Source of the DNA: Paralysiella testudinis
GTDB taxonomy: Bacteria; Pseudomonadota; Gammaproteobacteria; Burkholderiales; Neisseriaceae
NCBI RefSeq assembly: GCF_016894345.1
Contig: NZ_CP069798.1
Coordinates: 434,001 to 498,000, forward strand
Direction: 5' to 3'
DNA length: 64,000 bases
In this document: in pieces, positions 16,380-26,816 of the stretch
How the letters are laid out: each line of letters starts with the position of its first letter
Numbering within the stretch: the stretch's first letter is position 1
Translations under genes and position numbers: made by a program
The notes under the pieces: model-generated
Told to the model about the DNA's origin: nothing
Seen by the model: the letters and a program-made list of their open reading frames with translations, nothing else
The model's database searches: none

Positions 16380-17315
16380 ATGAGCCCCAGCCCCACCGCC
16401 CCCAATAGCTTGCCCGCGCTGTTTCGCCGCGCTGAAAACCTGGCACCGGTGCGCTGCGCCATGGTGCATCCGTGCGACCATGCCTCGCTAGAAGGCATCA
16501 TCGCCGCCGCCCAGCATCAACTGGTGATTCCGGTGTTAATCGGCCCCAAAGCCAAAATTGAAGCCGTGGCCGCCGAGCATGGCTTTGACATCAGCGGCTT
16601 TGAGCTGATTGACGAGCCTTTCAGCCATGCCGCCGCCGAGCGGGCCGCGCTTATGGCCGCCCACGGCGAAGTAGAAGCCTTAATGAAAGGCAGCCTGCAC
16701 ACCGATGAGCTGATGCACGCCGTGCTGCGCGAACGCAGCTTGCGCACCAAGCGGCGCATGAGCCACGTGTTCCATTTCGACCTGCCCGCCTACGACAAGC
16801 CGATTCTGATTACCGATGCCGCGCTCAACATCCTGCCTTCGCTGCAAGACAAGGCCGACATCACCCAAAACGCCATTGATGTGGCGCATATTCTGGGCGT
16901 GGCCGAGCCCAAAGTGGCGATTTTGGCGGCGGTGGAAACCGTGTCGCCCGAAATGCAGTCCACTATCGACGCCGCCGCCTTGTGCAAAATGGCCGACCGC
17001 AAACAAATCACCGGTGCCCTGCTCGACGGCCCCTTGGCTTTCGACAACGCCATTTCCCCAAAAGCGGTGAAAATCAAAGGCATCGAATCCAAAGTGGCCG
17101 GGCAAGCCGATATTTTGGTGGTGCCGGATTTGGAAGCGGGCAATATGCTGGCCAAGCAGCTTGAATACTTCGGCGCCGCCGATTCTGCCGGCATCGTGGT
17201 GGGCGCCCGCGTGCCCATTGCGCTGACCAGCCGCTCCGACGCCACCGACACCCGCTTGGCTTCCATGCTGTTGGTGCAGTTAGTGGCGCATCATTACCGC
17301 CAAAATCCGCCCTAA
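16380..17315 (+). CDS. Phosphate acetyl/butyryltransferase family protein
   Basis: 311 residues of the PTA_PTB family, which exchanges phosphate for CoA on acetyl- or butyryl-CoA to give the acyl phosphate. C-terminal family motifs are ITGALLDGPLAFDNAIS, ADILVVPDLEAGNMLAKQLEYF and a DATDTRLASMLLVQL tail. Its acyl phosphate could be used by the acetate kinase encoded 700 bp downstream. The start has aaggaaacagcacc upstream, so the gene is probably cotranscribed with the hydratase. Chain-length preference cannot be read from sequence. Confidence 0.88.
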   Translation: MSPSPTAPNSLPALFRRAENLAPVRCAMVHPCDHASLEGIIAAAQHQLVIPVLIGPKAKIEAVAAEHGFDISGFELIDEPFSHAAAERAALMAAHGEVEALMKGSLHTDELMHAVLRERSLRTKRRMSHVFHFDLPAYDKPILITDAALNILPSLQDKADITQNAIDVAHILGVAEPKVAILAAVETVSPEMQSTIDAAALCKMADRKQITGALLDGPLAFDNAISPKAVKIKGIESKVAGQADILVVPDLEAGNMLAKQLEYFGAADSAGIVVGARVPIALTSRSDATDTRLASMLLVQLVAHHYRQNPP

Positions 17316-17331
17316 TTCTAATTAAGGTGCC

Positions 17332-17916
17332 ATGATGACCCCTACCCAATGGCAACATATTCACGACTTGGCCGTGGCCAACATCACCCAGTCGTTTCTG
17401 CACATGCGCGCCCAAGCGGCCAACGAGCGTTTTTACGGTTTCGGCTTGGGGCTGGTAGAAGACCTGTGCGGCTTTTTCTGTGCCGGAAACACACTGGAAT
17501 CGCTGCAACGGGTGCTGGACGATGAAGAAGATGATGACAGCGGTTGGTTTTGGTATATCTCCGAATGGGCTTATGAAGGCGTGGATGACGACAACGCCGT
17601 TCACCATGCCATTACCGCCCTTGACACCGAAACCGACGACGACCCCGAACAATACGTCCAACTGTGCCGTGATTACGAGCAGTGCCTTATCGCCGCGCTG
17701 AAAACCTGCGACAACAATGGCCTGTTCGGTGCCGAGCGTACCGCCGGAGAAATGGTGCTGTATCTGCACTATGCCGATGCCAGCGATGAAACCATCGACA
17801 ACACCTCATCCGCACAACTGAATCCGCCCGCATTGCACCAAGCATTTTTGCAGCGCTGGAATCAGAATGCCAGCAACAGCCTGACTGATTTAATCCGTGA
17901 CCGCTTGGACGATTAA
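17332..17916 (+). CDS. Acidic hypothetical protein, DUF4303-like
   Basis: 194 residues, strongly acidic (runs such as DDEEDDD near residues 63-69 and ETDDDPEQ). The N-terminal RFYGFGLGLVEDLCGFFCAGNTLESLQ resembles DUF4303 proteins, a family of unknown function related in style to SMI1/KNR4 immunity-like proteins. It starts 16 bp after the phosphotransacylase stop, so it is in the same transcript. ATG at 17332 or 17335 could be used. No signal peptide or membrane segment. I do not assign a function. Confidence 0.6.
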   Translation: MMTPTQWQHIHDLAVANITQSFLHMRAQAANERFYGFGLGLVEDLCGFFCAGNTLESLQRVLDDEEDDDSGWFWYISEWAYEGVDDDNAVHHAITALDTETDDDPEQYVQLCRDYEQCLIAALKTCDNNGLFGAERTAGEMVLYLHYADASDETIDNTSSAQLNPPALHQAFLQRWNQNASNSLTDLIRDRLDD

Positions 17917-17984
17917 ACCAAGTCAAGTAAACCAAGTCACGCCGATAGTGAAATGCATAAAATTTGCATCCAAACCGCATGACC

Positions 17985-18023
17985 ATGCTTTTCAGGCAGC
18001 CTCAAAGGCTGCCTGAAAAGCAT
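17985..18023. terminator. Perfect 18-bp DUS hairpin
   Basis: ATGCTTTTCAGGCAGCCT, loop CAA, AGGCTGCCTGAAAAGCAT. It lies 18 bp before the ackA start codon, so it is either a terminator for the upstream genes or part of the ackA leader. No T-tract follows. Confidence 0.55.
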
Positions 18024-18040
18024 CAAACACAGGAACACCC

Positions 18041-19234
18041 ATGGCCATTCTTTCCGTTAACATCGGCTCTTCTTCAGCCAAATTTGCCCTTTATGCCGCC
18101 GAAAGCCACGGCATCGGCGCTTTACTTGGCAGCGGCCAAATCGATAACTTGCAACCGGGCGGTGCGCCGCAATGGCACTGGCAAATCGGCACCACCCGCG
18201 TACAAGAAAGCTTGGCCTGCCAGCACCCCGACAACCCACACCAAGATGCTTTGCGCCATTTGCAACACTGGCTGCAACACCATTTTGCCGACACCCCCTT
18301 AACCGCCGTGGTACACCGCGTGGTGCATGGCGGCGATTATTTCGACCGCGCCGTCTTGGTAAACGATGATGTGATGGCCAAGCTCGCCAGCCTTAACCGC
18401 CTTGCGCCTTTACACCAGCCGCACAACCTAGCCGGGATTGCCCGCTTTCAGGCAGCCTTCAAAAATGTGCCCCAAGTGGCCTGCTTCGACACCGCGTTTC
18501 ACGCTGGCTTAAGCCCGCTGGAAACCACCTTTGCCATTCCCGCCGCCGAAACCGCCGCCGGCATTCGCCGCTATGGTTTTCACGGTTTGTCCTACCAATA
18601 TGTGGCCGCACAAATGGCCGCCGCCAGCCCCCGCGCCCAAGCCCGCATGGTGATGCTGCACTTGGGCAACGGCAGCAGCGCCTGCGCCACTGTAAACGGG
18701 CGCAGCAGCGCCATGAGCATGGGCTTTACCGCGCTGGACGGCTTGATGATGGGCAGCCGCTGCGGCTATTTGGATGCGGGTGTGGTGCTGCACTGGCTGG
18801 CCGAAGGCAAAGACCACGCCGCGATTGAAAAACTGCTCTACAAACAAAGCGGCTTATTGGGTGTGTCCGGCCTATCGGCCAATATGCGCGAGCTGCGCCA
18901 AGCCGCCGCCGCAGGCCGGCAGCAAGCCCGTTTTGCGGTGGATTTATACACCCACAAAGCCCGCCGCGAAGTGGGCGCACTCACCGCCTGCATCGGCGGC
19001 CTTGATGTCTTGGTGTTTACCGCCGGCATCGGCGAAAACGACGCCCAACTGCGCCACGACGTTTGCCACGGCCTCAGCTATTTGGGTGTGGCGCTGGACA
19101 GCGGTGCCAACCAAGCCGCCAACGGCCAACTGCGCCCCATCCACAGCGCCGACAGCCGCGTGGAAATCTGGGTCTGCCCCACCGACGAAGGCAAAAACGC
19201 CGCCGAACAGGCGTGGGCATTGCTGCAAACATAA
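18041..19234 (+). CDS. ackA: Acetate kinase
   Basis: 397 residues, normal length. The N-terminal phosphate-binding segment is SVNIGSSSAKFALY. Other ASKHA-fold motifs are AVVHRVVHGGDYF, RRYGFHGLSYQYVA and MLHLGNGSSACA, and the C-terminal ATP-binding part is DVLVFTAGIGENDA. It interconverts acyl phosphate and ADP with ATP and carboxylate. With the phosphotransacylase it completes a route from acyl-CoA to ATP. One DUS near 18447 lies inside the coding sequence. Confidence 0.93.
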   Translation: MAILSVNIGSSSAKFALYAAESHGIGALLGSGQIDNLQPGGAPQWHWQIGTTRVQESLACQHPDNPHQDALRHLQHWLQHHFADTPLTAVVHRVVHGGDYFDRAVLVNDDVMAKLASLNRLAPLHQPHNLAGIARFQAAFKNVPQVACFDTAFHAGLSPLETTFAIPAAETAAGIRRYGFHGLSYQYVAAQMAAASPRAQARMVMLHLGNGSSACATVNGRSSAMSMGFTALDGLMMGSRCGYLDAGVVLHWLAEGKDHAAIEKLLYKQSGLLGVSGLSANMRELRQAAAAGRQQARFAVDLYTHKARREVGALTACIGGLDVLVFTAGIGENDAQLRHDVCHGLSYLGVALDSGANQAANGQLRPIHSADSRVEIWVCPTDEGKNAAEQAWALLQT

Positions 19235-19284
19235 AGGCTTGGCAAACCAAGGTACACTGCCCATATCGGCATCACCATTCAAAC

Positions 19285-19316
19285 AAGGCTGCCTGAAAGC
19301 ATTTCAGGCAGCCTTT
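19285..19316 (+). terminator. DUS hairpin after ackA
   Basis: AAGGCTGCCTGAAA and TTTCAGGCAGCCTT with a very short loop, followed by T-rich sequence. Confidence 0.7.
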
Positions 19317-19349
19317 AAGCTTTGAAAATCAAACGTGATTGCCCAATTT

Positions 19350-19453
19350 ATACCAATTCTAAAAAATAACCTAACTGCGTTGGCTCGCCTTGCCGTACTA
19401 GGTGTACTGTCTGCGGCTCGCCGCCTTGTTATCTTATTTTTTAGAATTGGTAT
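19350..19453. repeat. Correia-like miniature inverted-repeat element, copy 2
   Basis: Nearly identical to the element at 3939-4042, with perfect 20-bp ends ATACCAATTCTAAAAAATAA and the inverse. Its right end touches the TAA stop (19453-19455) of the minus-strand DUF4230 gene. Confidence 0.85.
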
Positions 19454-20067
19454 TATTTTTTCGGATTGGCATTACACGCCGGCACCGCCGCCGGCACCAC
19501 ATTAACCGGCTGATTGGCCAGCGCAAACAAAGCGGTGATGTGTTTTTGCGCCTGCTCATTAGCCAAGGTTAAAATTTGCGCACGGCAGGCGCTGGCCAGA
19601 ATTTGGGCGCGGGCTTCGGTTTGCACCGTGGCAAATACCGAGGTATCCACGGGGTGCAGGCCGAGGGTGCCGGTTTTGAGGTCGTATACTTCGATGTTGT
19701 CCAAATTCACCTGAAACACCGACACCGGCGGCAGCTCAATATGGATGCGGCCATCGGCAGCGGTGTGCACGTTTTCCGGGCGCAACTGCGCCAAGTCCAC
19801 CCCCGCCACCACGCTGCCATGCACCAAAAACAGCCCTTTCTGGCTGTCTTGCCACAGGTTATACCAATGCCCCGGCTGCTGGGTGCGGATAATGCTGTCG
19901 ATTTGAAAAGCGGTGGTTTCCAAGCGGTTGAGGCTTTGGATTTGCGTAATCACCGCTTCGCGGCTCATCACCTGCTGCGCTGCCGGTGTACGTTGCGTGT
20001 TCAGCCACCACCAAGCCGCCACGGCCAGCAGCGATAATGGCAGCAGCCATAAGATCAATTTTTTCAT
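19453..20067 (-). CDS. DUF4230 membrane-anchored protein
   Basis: 204 residues. One N-terminal membrane segment (LILWLLPLSLLAVAAWWWL) is followed by a soluble DUF4230 domain. Its typical strands and motifs are QSLNRLETTAFQIDSIIR, VVAGVDLAQL and RIHIELPPVSVFQVNLDN, with a helical end containing TEARAQILASACRAQILTLA. The function of the family is unknown. It is probably anchored in the inner membrane with the domain in the periplasm. The gene stands alone; the stop codon is abutted by a miniature element. Confidence 0.8.
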   Translation of the reverse strand: MKKLILWLLPLSLLAVAAWWWLNTQRTPAAQQVMSREAVITQIQSLNRLETTAFQIDSIIRTQQPGHWYNLWQDSQKGLFLVHGSVVAGVDLAQLRPENVHTAADGRIHIELPPVSVFQVNLDNIEVYDLKTGTLGLHPVDTSVFATVQTEARAQILASACRAQILTLANEQAQKHITALFALANQPVNVVPAAVPACNANPKK

Positions 20068-20088
20068 GTTTACTCCTTGCTCAAAATA

Positions 20089-20131
20089 AAAGGCTGCCTG
20101 AAACCTTCTATTGCGGTTTCAGGCAGCCTTT
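20089..20131 (-). terminator. DUS hairpin after leuS
   Basis: AAAGGCTGCCTGAAACC and GGTTTCAGGCAGCCTTT form a 17-bp stem between leuS and the DUF4230 gene. Confidence 0.75.
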
Positions 20132-20146
20132 GAATACAGCAATGGC

Positions 20147-23107
<2,961 letters not shown>

Positions 23108-24853
23108 TTATGTAGGATTAGCCGCGGGCTGGTTCAGTTTTTTCAGTAATGCGCGGGCTTTTTCCGGGTCGTCGTTGCGCACTAGGCGCAGCACTTCGGT
23201 TTCCAGCAGCAGGGTGTCGCTGTGGATGATGCGGTTTTTTACCGCTAATAGGTTGTTCGGGTTCATGGAAAAACGGCGCAAGCCCATGCCCAGCAGCAGG
23301 CGGGTGTATTGCTCGTCGCCCGCCATTTCGCCGCACACCGACACCGGTTTGTTCTGCTTTATCGCCGCGCGAATCACGTGTTGCAGCAGCTTCAGCACCG
23401 CCGGATGGTTGGGCTGATATAGATGGCTCACGCTTTCATCGCCACGGTCGGCCGCCAAGGTGTACTGAATTAAGTCGTTGGTGCCGATGGAAATAAAATC
23501 CACTTGTTTGAGCAGGCTATTGATGGTGAGCGCAGCGGAGGGAATTTCCACCATAATGCCCACCGGCATGGCATCGTCAAACGGCTCGTCGCGTTCGTGC
23601 AGCTGCTGTTTGGCGGTTTGCAGATGGGTTTGGCACTGGCGCACTTCATCCAGCGAGGAAATCATCGGCCACATCATTTTAATCGGCCCGTGGGCGCTGG
23701 CGCGAAGGATGGCGCGCATTTGGGTGCGAAACATCACCGGCTCGGCCAAACACAGGCGGATGCCGGTTAAGCCCAAGGCAGGATTAAGGGCATGGCTGTG
23801 GCCAAACCAGCGCGGATTTTTATCCACACCCAAATCCACGGTGCGGATGGTCATCGGCTTGCCTTTGAGCTTCTTGACAATATCGGTATACACCGCATAC
23901 AGCTCGTCTTCGGTGGGCAGGGTATCGCGGTTTAAATAGGTGAATTCGCTGCGGAACAAACCCACGCCGTCGGCACCGAATTTGTGCAGTTGTTTGATGT
24001 CTTCAATGGATTCGATATTGCCCAACAGCTCGATGTTTACCTCGTCTTCGGTGGTGGCGGCGGTATTTTTGAGCTTGCCCAGCTGGCGTTTGTGGCTTTT
24101 GTATTCGCGCATACGGCGGCGGTATTCGGCCAACACGATTTCGTCCGGCGCAATAATCAGCACGCCGTTGCTGCCGTCTACAATCACCCATTCGTCTTCG
24201 CTAATCAGGTCGCGCGCACGCCCCAAGGCAATCACCGAAGGCATATCAAGGCTGCGCCCCAAAATGGCGGTGTGGCTGGTGGGGCCGCCCACATCGGTCA
24301 CAAAGGCGGCGATGCGGCCGTCTTTGAAATACACGGTATCGGCCGGCGCCAAATCATGCGCAATCAGAATGGCATCGTCTTCCAAGTCTTCGTTTACGGC
24401 CAGCTCGGTATCCAGACCACGCAGGTTTTTATAAACACGCTCCACCACTTGCCACATGTCTTGCTTGCGTTCGCGCAAGTAATCGTCGTCGATGGCGTCG
24501 AATTGTTCGGCCAATTTATCGGCCTGCTGTTTGAGCGCCCATTCGGCATTGATGCTTTGCGCCTCAATCAAATCCACCGGCTCGCGCGACAAGGCCACAT
24601 CGCTGAGCAGCATTAAATGCAATGAAATAAACGCACCCAGCTCGGTGGGGGCGTTTTCGGGGATGGCATTGCGCAATTGCTCCAGCTGGCGGCGGGTGGC
24701 TTTGATGGCTTGCTCATAGCGCGCCACTTCTTCAGGCAGCTCATCTGCTGTCAATTCGTTGTGCGGCACTTCGTCCATGCCGCGCACCACCAGATGGGCG
24801 CGGCCAATGGCAATGCCGCCGCCCACCGGCACGCCGTGCAGCACAATGCCCAT
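23108..24853 (-). CDS. ptsI: PTS enzyme I (PEP-protein phosphotransferase)
   Basis: 581 residues. The phospho-histidine is His194 in GGPTSHTAILGR. The PEP-binding barrel is marked by DGVGLFRSEFTYL, LTGIRLCL, MVEIPSAAL and DFISIGTNDLIQYTLAADR; the C-terminal Cys is in SVCGEMAGD. It takes phosphate from PEP and passes it to HPr (ptsH, 2 bp upstream). All catalytic residues that I can see are intact. No sugar permease is encoded nearby, so the chain probably serves regulation, as proposed for other Neisseria. Confidence 0.95.
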   Translation of the reverse strand: MGIVLHGVPVGGGIAIGRAHLVVRGMDEVPHNELTADELPEEVARYEQAIKATRRQLEQLRNAIPENAPTELGAFISLHLMLLSDVALSREPVDLIEAQSINAEWALKQQADKLAEQFDAIDDDYLRERKQDMWQVVERVYKNLRGLDTELAVNEDLEDDAILIAHDLAPADTVYFKDGRIAAFVTDVGGPTSHTAILGRSLDMPSVIALGRARDLISEDEWVIVDGSNGVLIIAPDEIVLAEYRRRMREYKSHKRQLGKLKNTAATTEDEVNIELLGNIESIEDIKQLHKFGADGVGLFRSEFTYLNRDTLPTEDELYAVYTDIVKKLKGKPMTIRTVDLGVDKNPRWFGHSHALNPALGLTGIRLCLAEPVMFRTQMRAILRASAHGPIKMMWPMISSLDEVRQCQTHLQTAKQQLHERDEPFDDAMPVGIMVEIPSAALTINSLLKQVDFISIGTNDLIQYTLAADRGDESVSHLYQPNHPAVLKLLQHVIRAAIKQNKPVSVCGEMAGDEQYTRLLLGMGLRRFSMNPNNLLAVKNRIIHSDTLLLETEVLRLVRNDDPEKARALLKKLNQPAANPT

Positions 24854-24855
24854 GC

Positions 24856-25125
24856 TTATTCACCCTCGCCGAAATAATCGTTAATCAAATCCAACAAGGT
24901 TTGCATGGCCGCCTGCTCATCCGTGCCGTCGGTTTCCAGCTCAATCAAAGTGCCTTGTGCCGCGGCCAGCATCATTAAGCCCATAATGCTTTTGCCGTTT
25001 ACCCGCCGCCCTTTGCGCGTTACCCACACTTCACACTGAAACCGCCCGGCGGTTTGGGTGAATTTACTCGAAGCGCGGGCATGCAGCCCCAGTTTATTGA
25101 TGATTTCAACTTCTTGTTTCAGCAT
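24856..25125 (-). CDS. ptsH: HPr phosphocarrier protein
   Basis: 89 residues. The active-site His15 is in GLHARA and the regulatory Ser46 in NGKSIMGLM. The presence of Ser46 fits control by an HPr kinase/phosphatase, which would be encoded elsewhere. It overlaps the upstream EIIA gene by 20 bp and ends 2 bp before ptsI, a tight three-gene operon. Confidence 0.95.
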   Translation of the reverse strand: MLKQEVEIINKLGLHARASSKFTQTAGRFQCEVWVTRKGRRVNGKSIMGLMMLAAAQGTLIELETDGTDEQAAMQTLLDLINDYFGEGE

Positions 25126-25534
25126 CGCAATGGCTCACATCGTTGTAGTCAATAATCATAATGCCGTTTATGGCGGCCTGCTGCACGGTTGTTGCCAACT
25201 CATGCACATTGTTGCTTTTGCTTGCGTATTGGATGGCTTTTACCATCATCGGCGCGTTCAGGCCGGTAACCATCAGCGTATTGTCGTCATGAATCAGCTT
25301 TTGTGCGGTGTTGCAAGGTGTGGCACCGAAGATATCAGTCAGCATGAGCGTGCCGCCGCTGCAATCCAGCTGTGCCAACAATACTTGGGCACCTTCCACC
25401 AATGTTTGCGGCGAATCATCGCCGCGCACGCCCAAAATACGCACATTAGGTGGTACTTCACCAAAAAAGTGTCCGGCCAATTGCGTATAGGCTTCACCCA
25501 AAGTTTCATGGGTAATAATTAACAAACCAATCAT
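25106..25534 (-). CDS. PTS EIIA, mannose (EIIA-Man) family
   Basis: 142 residues. An N-terminal MIGLLIITHETLGEAY places the phospho-acceptor at His9. GGTLMLTDIFGATPCNTAQ is the second family signature, and the rest fits the EIIA-Man alpha/beta fold. It would accept phosphate from HPr. No EIIB, EIIC or EIID is fused or adjacent, so it is more likely a sensor or regulator than part of a transporter. It is first in the operon and overlaps ptsH. Confidence 0.88.
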   Translation of the reverse strand: MIGLLIITHETLGEAYTQLAGHFFGEVPPNVRILGVRGDDSPQTLVEGAQVLLAQLDCSGGTLMLTDIFGATPCNTAQKLIHDDNTLMVTGLNAPMMVKAIQYASKSNNVHELATTVQQAAINGIMIIDYNDVSHCDAETRS

Positions 25535-25663
25535 AATTCGCTTTCATTTTAACAACGGCAGTGTAGCCCAAATCGGCCAAGGTTCAAACTGCTTTGCGCT
25601 AAATACACAATGCTGGCAAACAATCAAATCAACAAGACGAAATCTGATGGCATCCGCGCATAA

Positions 25664-25705
25664 ACAAACCCCCAAATCCACACTTGCGTGTTATTTAGGG
25701 GTTTG
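25664..25705 (-). terminator. Possible terminator hairpin
   Basis: CAAACCCCCAAAT and ATTTAGGGGTTTG can pair. It lies between the start of the EIIA gene and the end of the BamE-OmpA gene. Confidence 0.5.
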
Positions 25706-25763
25706 ATGGCAATCCGGCCGCAGCGGATTTAATTTACCAAATAAATACTTTTCAGGCAGCCTT

Positions 25764-25924
25764 AGGGTCTGTTCACATTTCATCGCGTGGCCATATTTTG
25801 GCTTAAAAGCCCGCTTTCTGCGTTGAAAATGCGCGCAAGGTGTTCAACCTTGCTGTGCTTTTCGCCTTGAACGCAGACTTTTCTGCTCAAAATCTGCTGC
25901 ACGGCTAAAATGTGAACAAACCCT
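25764..25924. repeat. Miniature inverted-repeat element, GTTCACA family, copy 2
   Basis: Ends AGGGTCTGTTCACATTT and AAATGTGAACAAACCCT, with about 125 bp between and no ORF. The TAG stop of the minus-strand lipoprotein gene (25923-25925) is formed by the end of this element. Confidence 0.7.
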
Positions 25925-26750
25925 AATGGCGGCCATAGCCTTCTACTTGGATTTCTACCCGGCGGTTGGGCTGCAAACAGGCAATCAAATCGGCACGGCT
26001 GCCCTTGTCGGCGCATTGTTTTACCGGCTGGCGCTCACCCGCACCAATGGCGCGGATTTTGGCGGCGGGCAAACCTTGGCCAATCAGATATTGGCGCACA
26101 GTTTCGGCACGTTGCTGCGACAAATTTTGGTTATATGCATCCGAGCCCAAGTAATCGGTGTGGCCGGTAACCGTGATGCTGTTCAGACGCTCAAAAGTTT
26201 TCAGCTTAACGGCCAATTCATCCAGCTCGCGACGGCCTTGTGCTTGCAAGTCATTCGCACCGCTGCGATTAAAGGCAAACAAGGCATCGGCACCCAAAGT
26301 GTAATGCTGGCCGCTGGCGGCTACTTTGCCCTGTACCGGACAAGCAGCCCCTTGCGGATCAACGGCATTCCAATAAAAATTACGTGCGATCATGTTTTTA
26401 TCGAATAGCACTTTATATTGGCACGTGGTGATGTTATCCGTGCCTTGGCCGGGGGTGTGGAAATAAAACAGATAATTCCACTCCACTGGGCGCCAGGCTT
26501 CGCCGTAATGCGGGCGACCTAGCAAGTAATACAGCTGGTCTTTGGTCATGCCCGCTTTCACTTGGCGCAGACTTTCCGGATTGGGGAAAGTGCCACGGCC
26601 GTTGTCAAAGGTAACTTTGTCCCATTGCGGCCACACCGGCTCATCGGTGGTGCCATCGGGTTTCACAAAGGTGGTGGCGGCGCAACCGGCCAATACCGCC
26701 GCAGATGCGGCCAATACGGCAAATTTGCGCACAATATGCATTGTTTTCAT
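25923..26750 (-). CDS. Lipoprotein with BamE-like and OmpA domains
   Basis: 275 residues. A signal peptide ends in the lipobox LAGC with Cys23. Residues 60-130 (LRQVKAGMTKDQLYYLLGRPHY, then WNYLFYFHT) match the BamE/SmpA fold. Residues 165-275 form an OmpA C-terminal domain (ITVTGHTDYLGSDAYNQNLSQQ, GAGERQPV, NRRVEIQVEG) that binds peptidoglycan. The protein would tie the outer membrane to the wall; a link to outer-membrane protein assembly is inference. ATG at 26750 has aaggga upstream. The stop codon TAG coincides with the terminus of an inserted element, so the native C-terminus may have changed slightly. Confidence 0.85.
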   Translation of the reverse strand: MKTMHIVRKFAVLAASAAVLAGCAATTFVKPDGTTDEPVWPQWDKVTFDNGRGTFPNPESLRQVKAGMTKDQLYYLLGRPHYGEAWRPVEWNYLFYFHTPGQGTDNITTCQYKVLFDKNMIARNFYWNAVDPQGAACPVQGKVAASGQHYTLGADALFAFNRSGANDLQAQGRRELDELAVKLKTFERLNSITVTGHTDYLGSDAYNQNLSQQRAETVRQYLIGQGLPAAKIRAIGAGERQPVKQCADKGSRADLIACLQPNRRVEIQVEGYGRH

Positions 26751-26774
26751 GTTTATTCCCTTAAATATGTGGAT

Positions 26775-26809
26775 AAACAGGCTGCCTGAAGGTTTCAGGC
26801 AGCCTGTTT
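26775..26809 (-). terminator. DUS hairpin after the adhesin gene
   Basis: AAACAGGCTGCCTGAA and TTCAGGCAGCCTGTTT with a 3-nt loop, just beyond the adhesin stop codon. Confidence 0.75.
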
Positions 26810-26816
26810 CAAGCCA

